Notes under the pieces: generated by a model
What the model was told of the DNA's origin: nothing
Databases searched by the model: none
Seen by the model: only the letters and a program-made list of their open reading frames with translations
In this document: positions 16,194-23,751 of the stretch, piece by piece
How positions within the stretch are numbered: the first letter of the stretch is position 1
Layout: the number at the start of each line of letters is the position of its first letter
Position numbers and translations under genes: made by a program
Assembly (NCBI GenBank): GCA_903825445.1
Contig: CAIKAS010000012.1
Location: 1-43,134 of the forward strand
Reading direction: 5' to 3'
Length of the DNA stretch: 43,134 bases
Source of the DNA: an uncultured Acidobacteriia bacterium
GTDB lineage: Bacteria; Acidobacteriota; Terriglobia; Bryobacterales; Bryobacteraceae

Positions 16194-17117
16194 ATGGCGG
16201 GCAAAAAGTTCACCACGGCAGCGAACGACAAGCGTGTTAAGCTTGTCGGCCTTGACGATCCGCTCCCATCCAATTACTTCTGGTTTGAGGGTGACGGCTA
16301 CTCTATTTACGCGGCCGAACAACCACAAAGCACGTGGCGTGAACATACCCACGACTGCGCGCAGATCGCCGTGGGACTCGAGGCCCGCGTCCGAATGGAG
16401 TGGCGGACGGGCGCCAAATCTCCAGATCGCCGCGATGCGATCGGAAATGTAGTTTCCGTCATTCCGCCAGGCGAACCTCATCGCACGCTGTGGCACCGCC
16501 GCGCCACTCTTGTTTTCATTTTTCTCACCCGCGACTTTCTCGCGTCCACCGCGCGCCGGACCTCGCAACAGACTTGCATTGATCTGCAACCTGCGCATCT
16601 GATGCGTGACCCATTAATCGAGGATCTGGCACGCGCTCTTTATCACGAATGCGAAGCGCACGACCTTTCCAGGTTCTATGCCGATTCGATGACCACAGTG
16701 CTGGCAACATACCTGTTGCGCAACTATAACGCGAGTCCGGAAGTGTGCGACTCCTTCAGCGGTCTTGGGCCAGCTCGCACGCGTCGGGTTCGCGAATACA
16801 TCGAGAAGTCTCTCGAACACGATCTTTCCATCGATGCACTTGCTAAAGTCGCCGGATTGAGTCCAACCTACTTCGCCGACCTGTTCCGGCAGACAACTGG
16901 CTTCACGCCGCACCAGTACGTCTGTAGCCGGAGGGCGGACCGGGCACGAGAACTACTCACTCACCCGGACCTGCCAATTGCCGAGGTGGCACACCGATGC
17001 GGCTTCACGAGCCAGAGCCAGTTCACCACCGTCTTTAACCGGCTGACAGGCGTAACGCCGGGGAGATTTCGGGCCGAGCACGCACGACACGATAATCCAC
17101 TGTCGGCCACCACTTAA
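16194..17117 (+). CDS. AraC-family transcription regulator
   Basis: The N-terminal half (about 1-195) looks like a cupin-type sensor with HTHDCAQIAVG and VIPPGEPH. The C-terminal 100 residues are the double helix-turn-helix DNA-binding module: LSIDALAKVAGLSPTYFADL and IAEVAHRCGFTSQSQFTTVF, ending in the typical GVTPGRFR. The length of 307 residues is usual. It activates or represses genes in response to an unknown small ligand. It is transcribed divergently from the hybrid kinase and ends 23 bases before the convergent secreted-protein gene. The start ATG at 16194 has only a weak AAG ribosome site. Confidence 0.92.
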   Translation: MAGKKFTTAANDKRVKLVGLDDPLPSNYFWFEGDGYSIYAAEQPQSTWREHTHDCAQIAVGLEARVRMEWRTGAKSPDRRDAIGNVVSVIPPGEPHRTLWHRRATLVFIFLTRDFLASTARRTSQQTCIDLQPAHLMRDPLIEDLARALYHECEAHDLSRFYADSMTTVLATYLLRNYNASPEVCDSFSGLGPARTRRVREYIEKSLEHDLSIDALAKVAGLSPTYFADLFRQTTGFTPHQYVCSRRADRARELLTHPDLPIAEVAHRCGFTSQSQFTTVFNRLTGVTPGRFRAEHARHDNPLSATT

Positions 17118-17140
17118 ACACGGGACACCGAAGTTCAGTA

Positions 17141-17917
17141 TCAACGCGAAGGAATCGGCGCAGTTTGCGCAGAACCCTGTGACGACGATTGTGCAACCGG
17201 TGTTACCGCCGGATCCGGCGCTCCGTGCCGATTATTCAAATGCATGCGGGTAACCAACGAGTGGGGTCCGCTGTAGAAGAACTCCAGAGCGATATTCGCA
17301 CCCACGTAGGCCAGCAGGTTATAGTTACCCAGACGGAGAGCATCCATGGCGTCATAGCGGCCTGGGTACCAGCCATACACCGCCGTCATGGTGCCTGCGT
17401 ATGGCGCAACGAGCGCCGGGATCGAGAACACGCGGTGACCGTCTTTACCACGCCGCGCGGTTACCGTTGAAACTACGGCGTGCTTCAGGCGCGGAAACAA
17501 GCCTGTGCATTCGCAGCGGTAGTACAGCGCATCCTGGCCGAAGGCTTCCGATAACGCATAACGCGTTGTAGTGCTTACCGCTGCAATTCCAAAATCGGAC
17601 GCGAAACGTTTGCCGTAACCCTCTGGGTCTTTCCTCCACTCCGGGGGTGCATTGCTCACCTGGCTAATTCCGGCCGCCAGCGCCGCGCCAAAGATCGGGT
17701 ACGGGCCGATGACGTCGAACAAATAGTTATGAATCTCGGTTGTCTGCGTCGGGCGAGTGTACGACAAGTCCGGCTGCACAGGGACGGTGCCAGTAGCAGT
17801 ATTCGAGGGATCGGGCGTCGTTTGTGCATTGGCCGGCCCTTGCAGGGCTACAAGAAGCCCGATTACTATGAGCGGCAACATCGCGGCAACGCTCGGCTTC
17901 GGTCTGTTGGTCTGCAT
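17141..17917 (-). CDS. Secreted or membrane-associated protein of unknown function
   Basis: The open frame reaches 18082, but the upstream part does not look like a protein start. From ATG 17917 the product is 258 residues with a signal peptide (KPSVAAMLPLIVIGLLVALQ, cleavage near GPANAQ). The mature part contains YPIFGAALAAGISQV, a CEC pair and GANIALEFFYSGPHSL. Several Gly/Ala-rich semi-hydrophobic stretches may be membrane segments or barrel strands. The C-terminal 35 residues are Ser/Gln/Pro-rich. I do not recognise the family; a member of a small acidobacterial orphan family is my guess. Confidence 0.65.
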   Translation of the reverse strand: MQTNRPKPSVAAMLPLIVIGLLVALQGPANAQTTPDPSNTATGTVPVQPDLSYTRPTQTTEIHNYLFDVIGPYPIFGAALAAGISQVSNAPPEWRKDPEGYGKRFASDFGIAAVSTTTRYALSEAFGQDALYYRCECTGLFPRLKHAVVSTVTARRGKDGHRVFSIPALVAPYAGTMTAVYGWYPGRYDAMDALRLGNYNLLAYVGANIALEFFYSGPHSLVTRMHLNNRHGAPDPAVTPVAQSSSQGSAQTAPIPSR

Positions 17918-18091
17918 GTTAGTCAGTTCGCAATTCATGGTCCAATGCCAAGCGAGCCAGATGCGCGCGCACGGGACCAAGGGTGCTGGTTTTTGTGTTC
18001 GGCCTTGGCGGTAACCCGTTGTGCCGGAACGCAACCCGGTGAAACTCAGCTCCAGCTCGGGTGATCGCCCGGAATTCATCAACGTCCGGTT

Positions 18092-18109
18092 ATGACCTTA
18101 TTTGGTCAT
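18092..18109. promoter_or_regulatory. Candidate operator: ATGACC-6-GGTCAT inverted repeat
   Basis: ATGACC and GGTCAT flank an AT-rich 6-base spacer (TTATTT) in the divergent gap between the secreted orphan (minus) and the TIGR03437-type gene (plus). The geometry fits a dimeric repressor or activator site. No regulator is assigned. Confidence 0.3.
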
Positions 18110-18243
18110 TCGTCATTGATTACCCACTGGCAATCGGGAGCCCGGCGTCGAAGTTACTGAGAAACGCTCGATCCTCGCGGTTGTGAACAACCTTGGAGTT
18201 TGGCCCACTTGGTGCGTCTCTGTTTACTTCAAAGGAGCAGATC

Positions 18244-19854
18244 ATGAGAACAGTTTTTGCAGTGGTTGCAGGTTGCCTTGCGGTGTCAAGCGGCATCTTC
18301 GCTCAGACGCCGATGATTACCTCCGTGCAGAATCCGGCGAGCAATATGCCCGCCGCTCTGCCAAACGGGGGAATCGCTCAAGGTGCGATTTTTGTGGTCT
18401 ACGGGAGCAACCTCGGGCCGTCTGCAATTATCCAGCCTGCAGGACTGCCGTTGCCTTCCACTGCGGGCCTGGGAGGTACCGTGATCACCGTCATTGTCAA
18501 TGGCACCACCCTCACTGCCCCCATGGTCTATAGCCTGAATTCCCAGGTTGCTGGCGTTTTGCCCTCCAACATTCCCATCGGGACTGGTTCTTTGACTGTG
18601 GCGTACAACGGGGTCCCCTCGTCGCCTTTTCCGCTCAACGTCGTGCAAAGCAATTTCGGCATCTCGACCTTCCTCGACGGCAGCAACACAGCCGTCGTGA
18701 CTACGCCGATCGTCTCGGGACTGGGTTACCAGGTGATCACGAAGACGAATCCGGCAATTCCCGGCAGCACATACACAATTTGGGGCACCGGCCTTGGAGC
18801 TGCAAACAGCGACAACAACACGCCGAGCCCCGCCGATCTCGGGACGCCGGTTGAGGTTTGGATTGGAGGCCTGCCAACCTCCGTCACGTACGCTGGCCGA
18901 TCCTTCGATCCGGGCCTGGACCAGATCAACTTCACGATTCCGGCAGGAGTAGGGATGGGGTGCGAAGTTTCGCTCGCTGTGCAGACCGGAACCATGCTTA
19001 GCAACTACACAACGATACCCATCGCGCTCAACGGCAGCCCATGTTTCGATGCGATTGGCATTCCGACCGCCACGTGGCTCCCGTTGCTGGCGAAGAACGG
19101 AGCCGATGTGGGCGCCTTCGATTTGAACCAGAGCACCTCAACTGTTTTCCAGGGCAATACGCCCTCCACAACCATTGCGGTAAAGGCGAAGGCGACGTTC
19201 ATGAACTTTACGCAAGTGCAGTTAACGCCCCAGGTTCAGGCGATTTTCAATCCTGCGGTATCACCTGGTGGCTGCGTAGTAAGAATCTCTCAATCTGCCA
19301 ACACAGGAAACTTCGCCTACACCGGACTAAATGCCGGATCTGCCGTCACTTTCACCCCATCCACGGGCAGTGCCCTGAACCTCGCTGCGCAGAGTGCCGG
19401 CGTGTACCAGGTTGCGACCGCAACGCCGGTTTCCGCTGGGATCGACACGGTTGGTAACGGCGCGGGCGGCGCAAACGTCGGCTCGTTTTCAACTACTCTC
19501 ATCGTTGGGCCGTTCGATACCTGGACCAATCAAAACAGCCTGGCCAATACGACCGTCAACAGAGCCAATCCCCTGACTATTCAATGGACCGGTGGCGGGG
19601 CCTCTTCTTCGAGCTACATCGATATCCAGGGTTCGGCCGGTTTCGGCAACAACGGGACGGTGACATTCGAATGCACGGCGCTGGTCGCATCCGGGCAGTT
19701 CGCGATTCCTTCAGCCGTGCTGCTGGCATTGCCATCAGGCCCCGGACACCTCCAGGTGGGCGCTCAAAGCGAGTCGATAGTCTCCGTATCCGGAATGGAT
19801 CTCAGCGTAGCCTCTTCCGAGACTTCATCCGGAGTGAGCGTGACCTGGCAATAG
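18244..19854 (+). CDS. Secreted TIGR03437-type protein
   Basis: The start ATG at 18244 has AAAGGAG six to seven bases ahead. The signal peptide is MRTVFAVVAGCLAVSSGIFA. The next 250 residues carry the acidobacterial TIGR03437-type block, recognisable from ITSVQNPASN, IAQGAIFVVYGSNLGPS, a repeat of the pattern at STYTIWGTGLGAAN, and SFDPGLDQINFTIPAG. The remaining 270 residues are beta-rich, Thr/Ser/Asn-rich and unrecognised. Such proteins are abundant in Solibacter-like genomes; they are exported and probably act at the cell surface, but no biochemical role is established. A strong hairpin follows the stop. Confidence 0.82.
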   Translation: MRTVFAVVAGCLAVSSGIFAQTPMITSVQNPASNMPAALPNGGIAQGAIFVVYGSNLGPSAIIQPAGLPLPSTAGLGGTVITVIVNGTTLTAPMVYSLNSQVAGVLPSNIPIGTGSLTVAYNGVPSSPFPLNVVQSNFGISTFLDGSNTAVVTTPIVSGLGYQVITKTNPAIPGSTYTIWGTGLGAANSDNNTPSPADLGTPVEVWIGGLPTSVTYAGRSFDPGLDQINFTIPAGVGMGCEVSLAVQTGTMLSNYTTIPIALNGSPCFDAIGIPTATWLPLLAKNGADVGAFDLNQSTSTVFQGNTPSTTIAVKAKATFMNFTQVQLTPQVQAIFNPAVSPGGCVVRISQSANTGNFAYTGLNAGSAVTFTPSTGSALNLAAQSAGVYQVATATPVSAGIDTVGNGAGGANVGSFSTTLIVGPFDTWTNQNSLANTTVNRANPLTIQWTGGGASSSSYIDIQGSAGFGNNGTVTFECTALVASGQFAIPSAVLLALPSGPGHLQVGAQSESIVSVSGMDLSVASSETSSGVSVTWQ

Positions 19855-19864
19855 ATCCCTCTAA

Positions 19865-19898
19865 CAGAAATGGCCAGCCCGAAGGCTGGCCATTTCTG
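19865..19898. terminator. Perfect 15-bp hairpin between convergent genes
   Basis: CAGAAATGGCCAGCC and its exact complement enclose the loop CGAA. The hairpin lies 10 bases after the TIGR03437-type gene and 28 bases before the 3' end of the convergent NYN gene. It is GC-rich at the loop end and AT-rich at the base, as in a bidirectional terminator, but the T-run is weak on both sides. Confidence 0.6.
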
Positions 19899-19926
19899 AA
19901 TTGCTGTTCTTATAGGACCGCGATGC

Positions 19927-21339
19927 CTACGCCGAAGGCGCTCTGCGCTTGCGCGGCGCTGCCGACTTGCTGCGCGCCCGCTTGGGCGGCGGCACCACAT
20001 TGCCATCCACTTCCCTGCCCGTGGTCTTCCGCGCACCTTTTTTGGGGCGTTCCGAACCGGCCGTCGGCTGACCCGGCACCACCGGTTGCGGACCCTCGTC
20101 TTCTTCCGTCTCATCGGGAAGCGGCAGCGGTTCCGGTTCCGGCACGGCGGGCGGATGGAACTCGGCGCCAAGGTATACAAGTAACCCCTGCGTCTCATCC
20201 GGCACTATCCGTACCACTGTCTTGTCCTGCGAGAAGTTCAGGAATTCGCTGAACTCCTGGAAGCCGTATGTCTTCCAGTCGAATGCGGGTGATTCCTCGG
20301 CAACCCATGCCTGCAGATCCACTGCGGTCACGCCGTCTTCCAGTTCCAGACGATGATTCTCCAGCACGTCGCGCAGGAACGGCAGCGCCTCTTCAGGCCG
20401 CACCGTCTTCTCCGGCGCACCGCCGCGCTTACGGGAAATCATATAGCGACCTTCGCCGCCCGTCACCAGAATCAGATCGTTCTTGCGTAGCTTCTCAATG
20501 AAGTCCGTGAACGAACCCGCACCGTAAGCGCGCTCGCTAAAACTGGAATCCAGCTGCAACATGGTCGATTTCAGTAATCCCAGCTGCGGGCGGACTTCGC
20601 GGCGTTCCAGCACCTGCAGCGCGCGTTCCACCAGCGGCATGGCCTGATGCAGATCGAGCGCCGGGCGGCGAGCCTGTTGCCCTTGTCCCTGCCCCTGCTC
20701 TCTTGGCTCACGCGGTTCGCGCGGTTCACGCGGTGCACCCTGCTGGCCACCTTCGCGTGGAGGCCCCTGCTGCCGGTCGACCGAATGAGGTCCACGTTCC
20801 TGACGGTCACGACCACCGCCTGAGCCGCCGGAATCCCGACTGTGATCGCGGTGCGGGCGCGACGAACGGCTGTCGTCCAGCATCGATTCATAGCTGATGA
20901 ACTCATGACAGTTCTTCTGCAGAATCGTACTGGTGAAGGCCTTGCCACCCACCACGAAAACGGTCTTATCGTACTGCTTCAGCTTGTTGACCAGCGCGAT
21001 GAAGTCGCTGTCGCCACTGACGATAGTGAACGCGTTGATGTGATCGTGCGTGAACGCCATCTCCAGCGCGTCGAGTGCCAGATTGATGTCTGCGCCGTTC
21101 TTATCACCGCGCGGCGACGGGTCGCGCTGAACCATCTGTACCGCGTATTCGGAAAGCTGACGGGTGGAATTCTCCATCCTGCCCCAGTTCGCATACGCGA
21201 TCTTGGTGACGATTTCCCCGCGCTCCTTGAGCGCCTCGAGAACGACTGAAACGTCGAACTCTCTTTGCAGCGTCGATTTGACGCCGATTTCAATATTGTC
21301 GAAGTCGATGAAGATCGCAATCTTCAGATGCTTTTCCAT
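19927..21339 (-). CDS. NYN-domain RNase-like protein with two OST-HTH (LOTUS) domains
   Basis: From ATG 21339 (AAGG five to six bases ahead) the product has 470 residues. The NYN (PIN-like) nuclease fold spans 1-155 with acidic metal ligands in FIDFDN (Asp12, Asp14), GADIN (Asp84) and SGDSDF (Asp110, Asp112). A disordered linker (about 156-225) is rich in Arg, Gly and Gln and includes PRE repeated about four times. Two OST-HTH domains (about 228-302 and 315-395) follow; these bind RNA in eukaryotic MARF1 and Tudor-family proteins. The last 40 residues are Lys/Arg/Ala-rich. It is likely an RNA-cleaving or RNA-binding regulator in the cytosol; the target is unknown. Confidence 0.87.
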   Translation of the reverse strand: MEKHLKIAIFIDFDNIEIGVKSTLQREFDVSVVLEALKERGEIVTKIAYANWGRMENSTRQLSEYAVQMVQRDPSPRGDKNGADINLALDALEMAFTHDHINAFTIVSGDSDFIALVNKLKQYDKTVFVVGGKAFTSTILQKNCHEFISYESMLDDSRSSRPHRDHSRDSGGSGGGRDRQERGPHSVDRQQGPPREGGQQGAPREPREPREPREQGQGQGQQARRPALDLHQAMPLVERALQVLERREVRPQLGLLKSTMLQLDSSFSERAYGAGSFTDFIEKLRKNDLILVTGGEGRYMISRKRGGAPEKTVRPEEALPFLRDVLENHRLELEDGVTAVDLQAWVAEESPAFDWKTYGFQEFSEFLNFSQDKTVVRIVPDETQGLLVYLGAEFHPPAVPEPEPLPLPDETEEDEGPQPVVPGQPTAGSERPKKGARKTTGREVDGNVVPPPKRARSKSAAPRKRRAPSA

Positions 21340-21456
21340 GTTTACCTTTGTAATTCTTACTCTATGCGGCGCAAGCCGCAACTGTTGTGGCAGCCTGTGC
21401 TGCCGCGAATTGCCTCGCGCGCGGTGGCGCGCATTCGCAATTCCCGATTATTCCGC

Positions 21457-21855
21457 CTACGCATGGCCAACGGCCTCGCGAACGGCGGCAACGATTGCTT
21501 CCAGTGAAGCGCCGGGCTGAAAGACTTTTGCCACGCCCTGCCGCTCCAGTTCCCGCGCGTCATCGCCGGGAATGATGCCCCCTACAATGACCCTGACGCC
21601 GGTCATATCGTTCTGCCGCAACAACTCCATCACACGGGGGACGATGGCGTTGTGCGCCCCGGAGAGCATCGATAAACCGATCACCTGCACATCTTCCTGC
21701 AGGGCAGCGTTCACAATCATCTCAGGGGTCTGTCGCAAACCAGTATAGATTACTTCCATGCCCGCATCGCGAAGCGCTTTGGCGATTACCTTGGCGCCCC
21801 GGTCGTGGCCATCGAGACCGGGCTTCGCGACCAGGACGCGGATGGGTGTAGTCAT
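21457..21855 (-). CDS. Cobalamin-binding small subunit/domain of methylmalonyl-CoA-type mutase
   Basis: This is a stand-alone B12-binding domain of 132 residues. The DxHxxG motif is DGHDRG (Asp15, His17, Gly20), with His17 as the expected lower axial cobalt ligand. GLSMLSGAH and VIVGGIIP complete the corrinoid pocket. The large catalytic subunit is not in the window. Acyl-CoA mutases with a separate B12 subunit (methylmalonyl-, isobutyryl- or related CoA) rearrange carbon skeletons in propionate or branched-chain metabolism; which substrate applies depends on the missing subunit. Confidence 0.9.
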   Translation of the reverse strand: MTTPIRVLVAKPGLDGHDRGAKVIAKALRDAGMEVIYTGLRQTPEMIVNAALQEDVQVIGLSMLSGAHNAIVPRVMELLRQNDMTGVRVIVGGIIPGDDARELERQGVAKVFQPGASLEAIVAAVREAVGHA

Positions 21856-21896
21856 ATCGCAGTCTGCGACCGCTGGCTATATCTTATCAGTGAGCA

Positions 21897-21915
21897 GTGC
21901 TGCATTTTGCAGCAC
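21897..21915. terminator. Hairpin between guaA and the B12-subunit gene
   Basis: GTGCTGCA and TGCAGCAC form an 8-bp perfect stem with a TTT loop. It lies 56 bases downstream of the guaA stop and 42 bases upstream of the mutase-subunit start, both on minus. There is no T-run, so it could end guaA transcripts or be a regulatory stem. Confidence 0.35.
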
Positions 21916-21970
21916 ATTCGCAATCGTGCAGTATTCCACAGTCCATGCCCGTTAATTCGGGCTGACCGAG

Positions 21971-23737
21971 CTACTCCCACTCGATTGTGCCCGGCGGCTT
22001 GTGGGTCAGATCGTAATACACACCGGCAATCTCCGTAATCTCCAGTAACCGCGTTGCCATAGCGCGCAGCAGGTCATCCGGCATGGTAACCGAGTCGGCG
22101 GTCATTCCATCTACCGAGTAAATAGGACGCAGCACCACCGAATCGCGTGACTCGCCAGAACCCAGCGGAATCAGGATCACCGGGAACTGCCAAACATGTT
22201 TATCAAAGCCGGCCTTGAACGACATTTCGCGTACGATGCCATCGGCACGCCTGAGCAACGCCAGTCGTCCGTGGGTGATGTAACTGGAGAAGACCTTTTG
22301 CTGCGACAACGGTTCACGCGCCGCCACGCAGGCCATCACGCGATTCACCCCCACGCTTCGGTTTACGAGTTCGGTTGCTTCGTCCTGCAGCCTCGCCGCT
22401 GCCGACGGAAATGTGTCAATCGCCAGCACCGGTGCGTAACTGCGGGAATCTCCCTGCACTCCAACCGAATGCACAGGCACCAGCCAGCCTTCGGAAAATC
22501 GCGTGACCGCATGCTCTTCTGAGGAACATAGGCAGCGAATCGCGAGCCCTGGACCAGGAAAAGGGTGCCGATCAAGCAGGGCTGCCGAAAGGCCCATTTC
22601 GCGGCCGATCTCCCGCACCTCGTCTTTATAGAAATCCGCCAGCGGTTCGACGATCAAACCCTGTTCCATCAGCTTCTGGATGCCGGGAACGCGGTTGTGG
22701 TGTGTCTTGATAGTCGCGGCCTTAGACTTATCTCTGGAACTGCCACCCGATTCAATCGTATCCGGATATATCGTTCCCTGCCCCAGAATCCAGCTGCCAT
22801 CAGCCAGGCCACGCGCCGCCATGATGCGTTCCTGAACCTTGACGAACTGCTCGCCGATGATATGGCGCTTCAGTTCAGGCTCGTAGACGCCTTCGAGCGG
22901 TCCGAGAAATTCTTCCTCCGCCCGCTCAATGTTCACGACGCCATGCCCCAGCGCCGCAAATGTTTCTTCCACAAAATCGGTTTCGCCTTCGCGCATCAGC
23001 CCGGTATCCACGTAAACGCCGCAGACTCGCTCGGAGCCCAGCGCCTCCAGGCAAAGTGTGAATGCAACGGTGGAATCGACGCCCCCACTGACAAAGAAGA
23101 ATACGCTGCGGTCACCGGCGCGTTCGCGAATCTGGTCTTCTACCAGCGCGATCCGATTGGCCGGATTCCAGTCTTTGGCACACCCGCAAATGCTAAAAAG
23201 GAAATTCTCCAGTATCCGCGCACCTTCGGTCGTGTGAACTACTTCAGGATGGAACTGGACTCCGAAGATGCCGCGGGCCGCGTCTTCAATCGCTGCAGTC
23301 GAACAGGTGCTGGTAGACGCCAGAATTCGGAACCCGGTCGGCGGGACGGCCACCATATCGCGATGCGACATCCAGATCTTCTGATGATCTGTCAGGCCGG
23401 CGAACAGCGCGGAATCGTTGACGCACAAATCGAGGAACGCCAGACCAAACTCGCCTTTGTCTCCCTTGCGAACCTCGCCGCCCAGTAGTTGCGTAATTAA
23501 CTGCTGGCCATAGCAAATGCCGAGCGTGGGAATACCTGCCGCCAGAACCGCCGGGTCCATCGTGGGGCTGGATTGATCGTAGACGCTGCTCGGACCGCCG
23601 GAAATGATCACGCCGCGCGCATGACGCAGAGCGTCAATCGGCGATTCGCTGGGAAACACCTCGGACGAGACGCCGAGTTCCCGCACCTTACGGGCGATCA
23701 GGTGACAATACTGGCCACCCGTGTCCAGTACCGCGAT
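21971..23737 (-). CDS. guaA: GMP synthase (glutamine-hydrolysing), eukaryote-like extended form
   Basis: GuaA converts XMP to GMP with ATP and glutamine. The glutaminase domain has Cys75 (GICYGQQ), His163 and Glu165 (QFHPEV). The PP-loop is SGGVDS at 217-222, and the substrate motif HPFPGPG is at 391-397. After it, about 190 residues follow instead of roughly 120 in E. coli. They hold VPVHSVGVQGDSRSY, an extra segment with GVNRVMACV and ITHGRLALLRRADGI, and then FPVILIPL, SVVLRPI and KPPGTIEWE, which is the order seen in human GMPS. The start is odd: homology (IAVLDTGGQYCHLIARKV) extends upstream of the first usable start (GTG 23686), and no ATG, GTG or TTG exists in frame upstream. I used ATC 23737 as a placeholder. 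Confidence 0.9.
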   Translation of the reverse strand: MAVLDTGGQYCHLIARKVRELGVSSEVFPSESPIDALRHARGVIISGGPSSVYDQSSPTMDPAVLAAGIPTLGICYGQQLITQLLGGEVRKGDKGEFGLAFLDLCVNDSALFAGLTDHQKIWMSHRDMVAVPPTGFRILASTSTCSTAAIEDAARGIFGVQFHPEVVHTTEGARILENFLFSICGCAKDWNPANRIALVEDQIRERAGDRSVFFFVSGGVDSTVAFTLCLEALGSERVCGVYVDTGLMREGETDFVEETFAALGHGVVNIERAEEEFLGPLEGVYEPELKRHIIGEQFVKVQERIMAARGLADGSWILGQGTIYPDTIESGGSSRDKSKAATIKTHHNRVPGIQKLMEQGLIVEPLADFYKDEVREIGREMGLSAALLDRHPFPGPGLAIRCLCSSEEHAVTRFSEGWLVPVHSVGVQGDSRSYAPVLAIDTFPSAAARLQDEATELVNRSVGVNRVMACVAAREPLSQQKVFSSYITHGRLALLRRADGIVREMSFKAGFDKHVWQFPVILIPLGSGESRDSVVLRPIYSVDGMTADSVTMPDDLLRAMATRLLEITEIAGVYYDLTHKPPGTIEWE

Positions 23738-23751
23738 TTGTGCCGGGGAGA

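Noticed and set aside
22565-23488. 307-codon plus-strand frame opposite guaA
   Set aside because: Shadow of a clear GMP synthetase.
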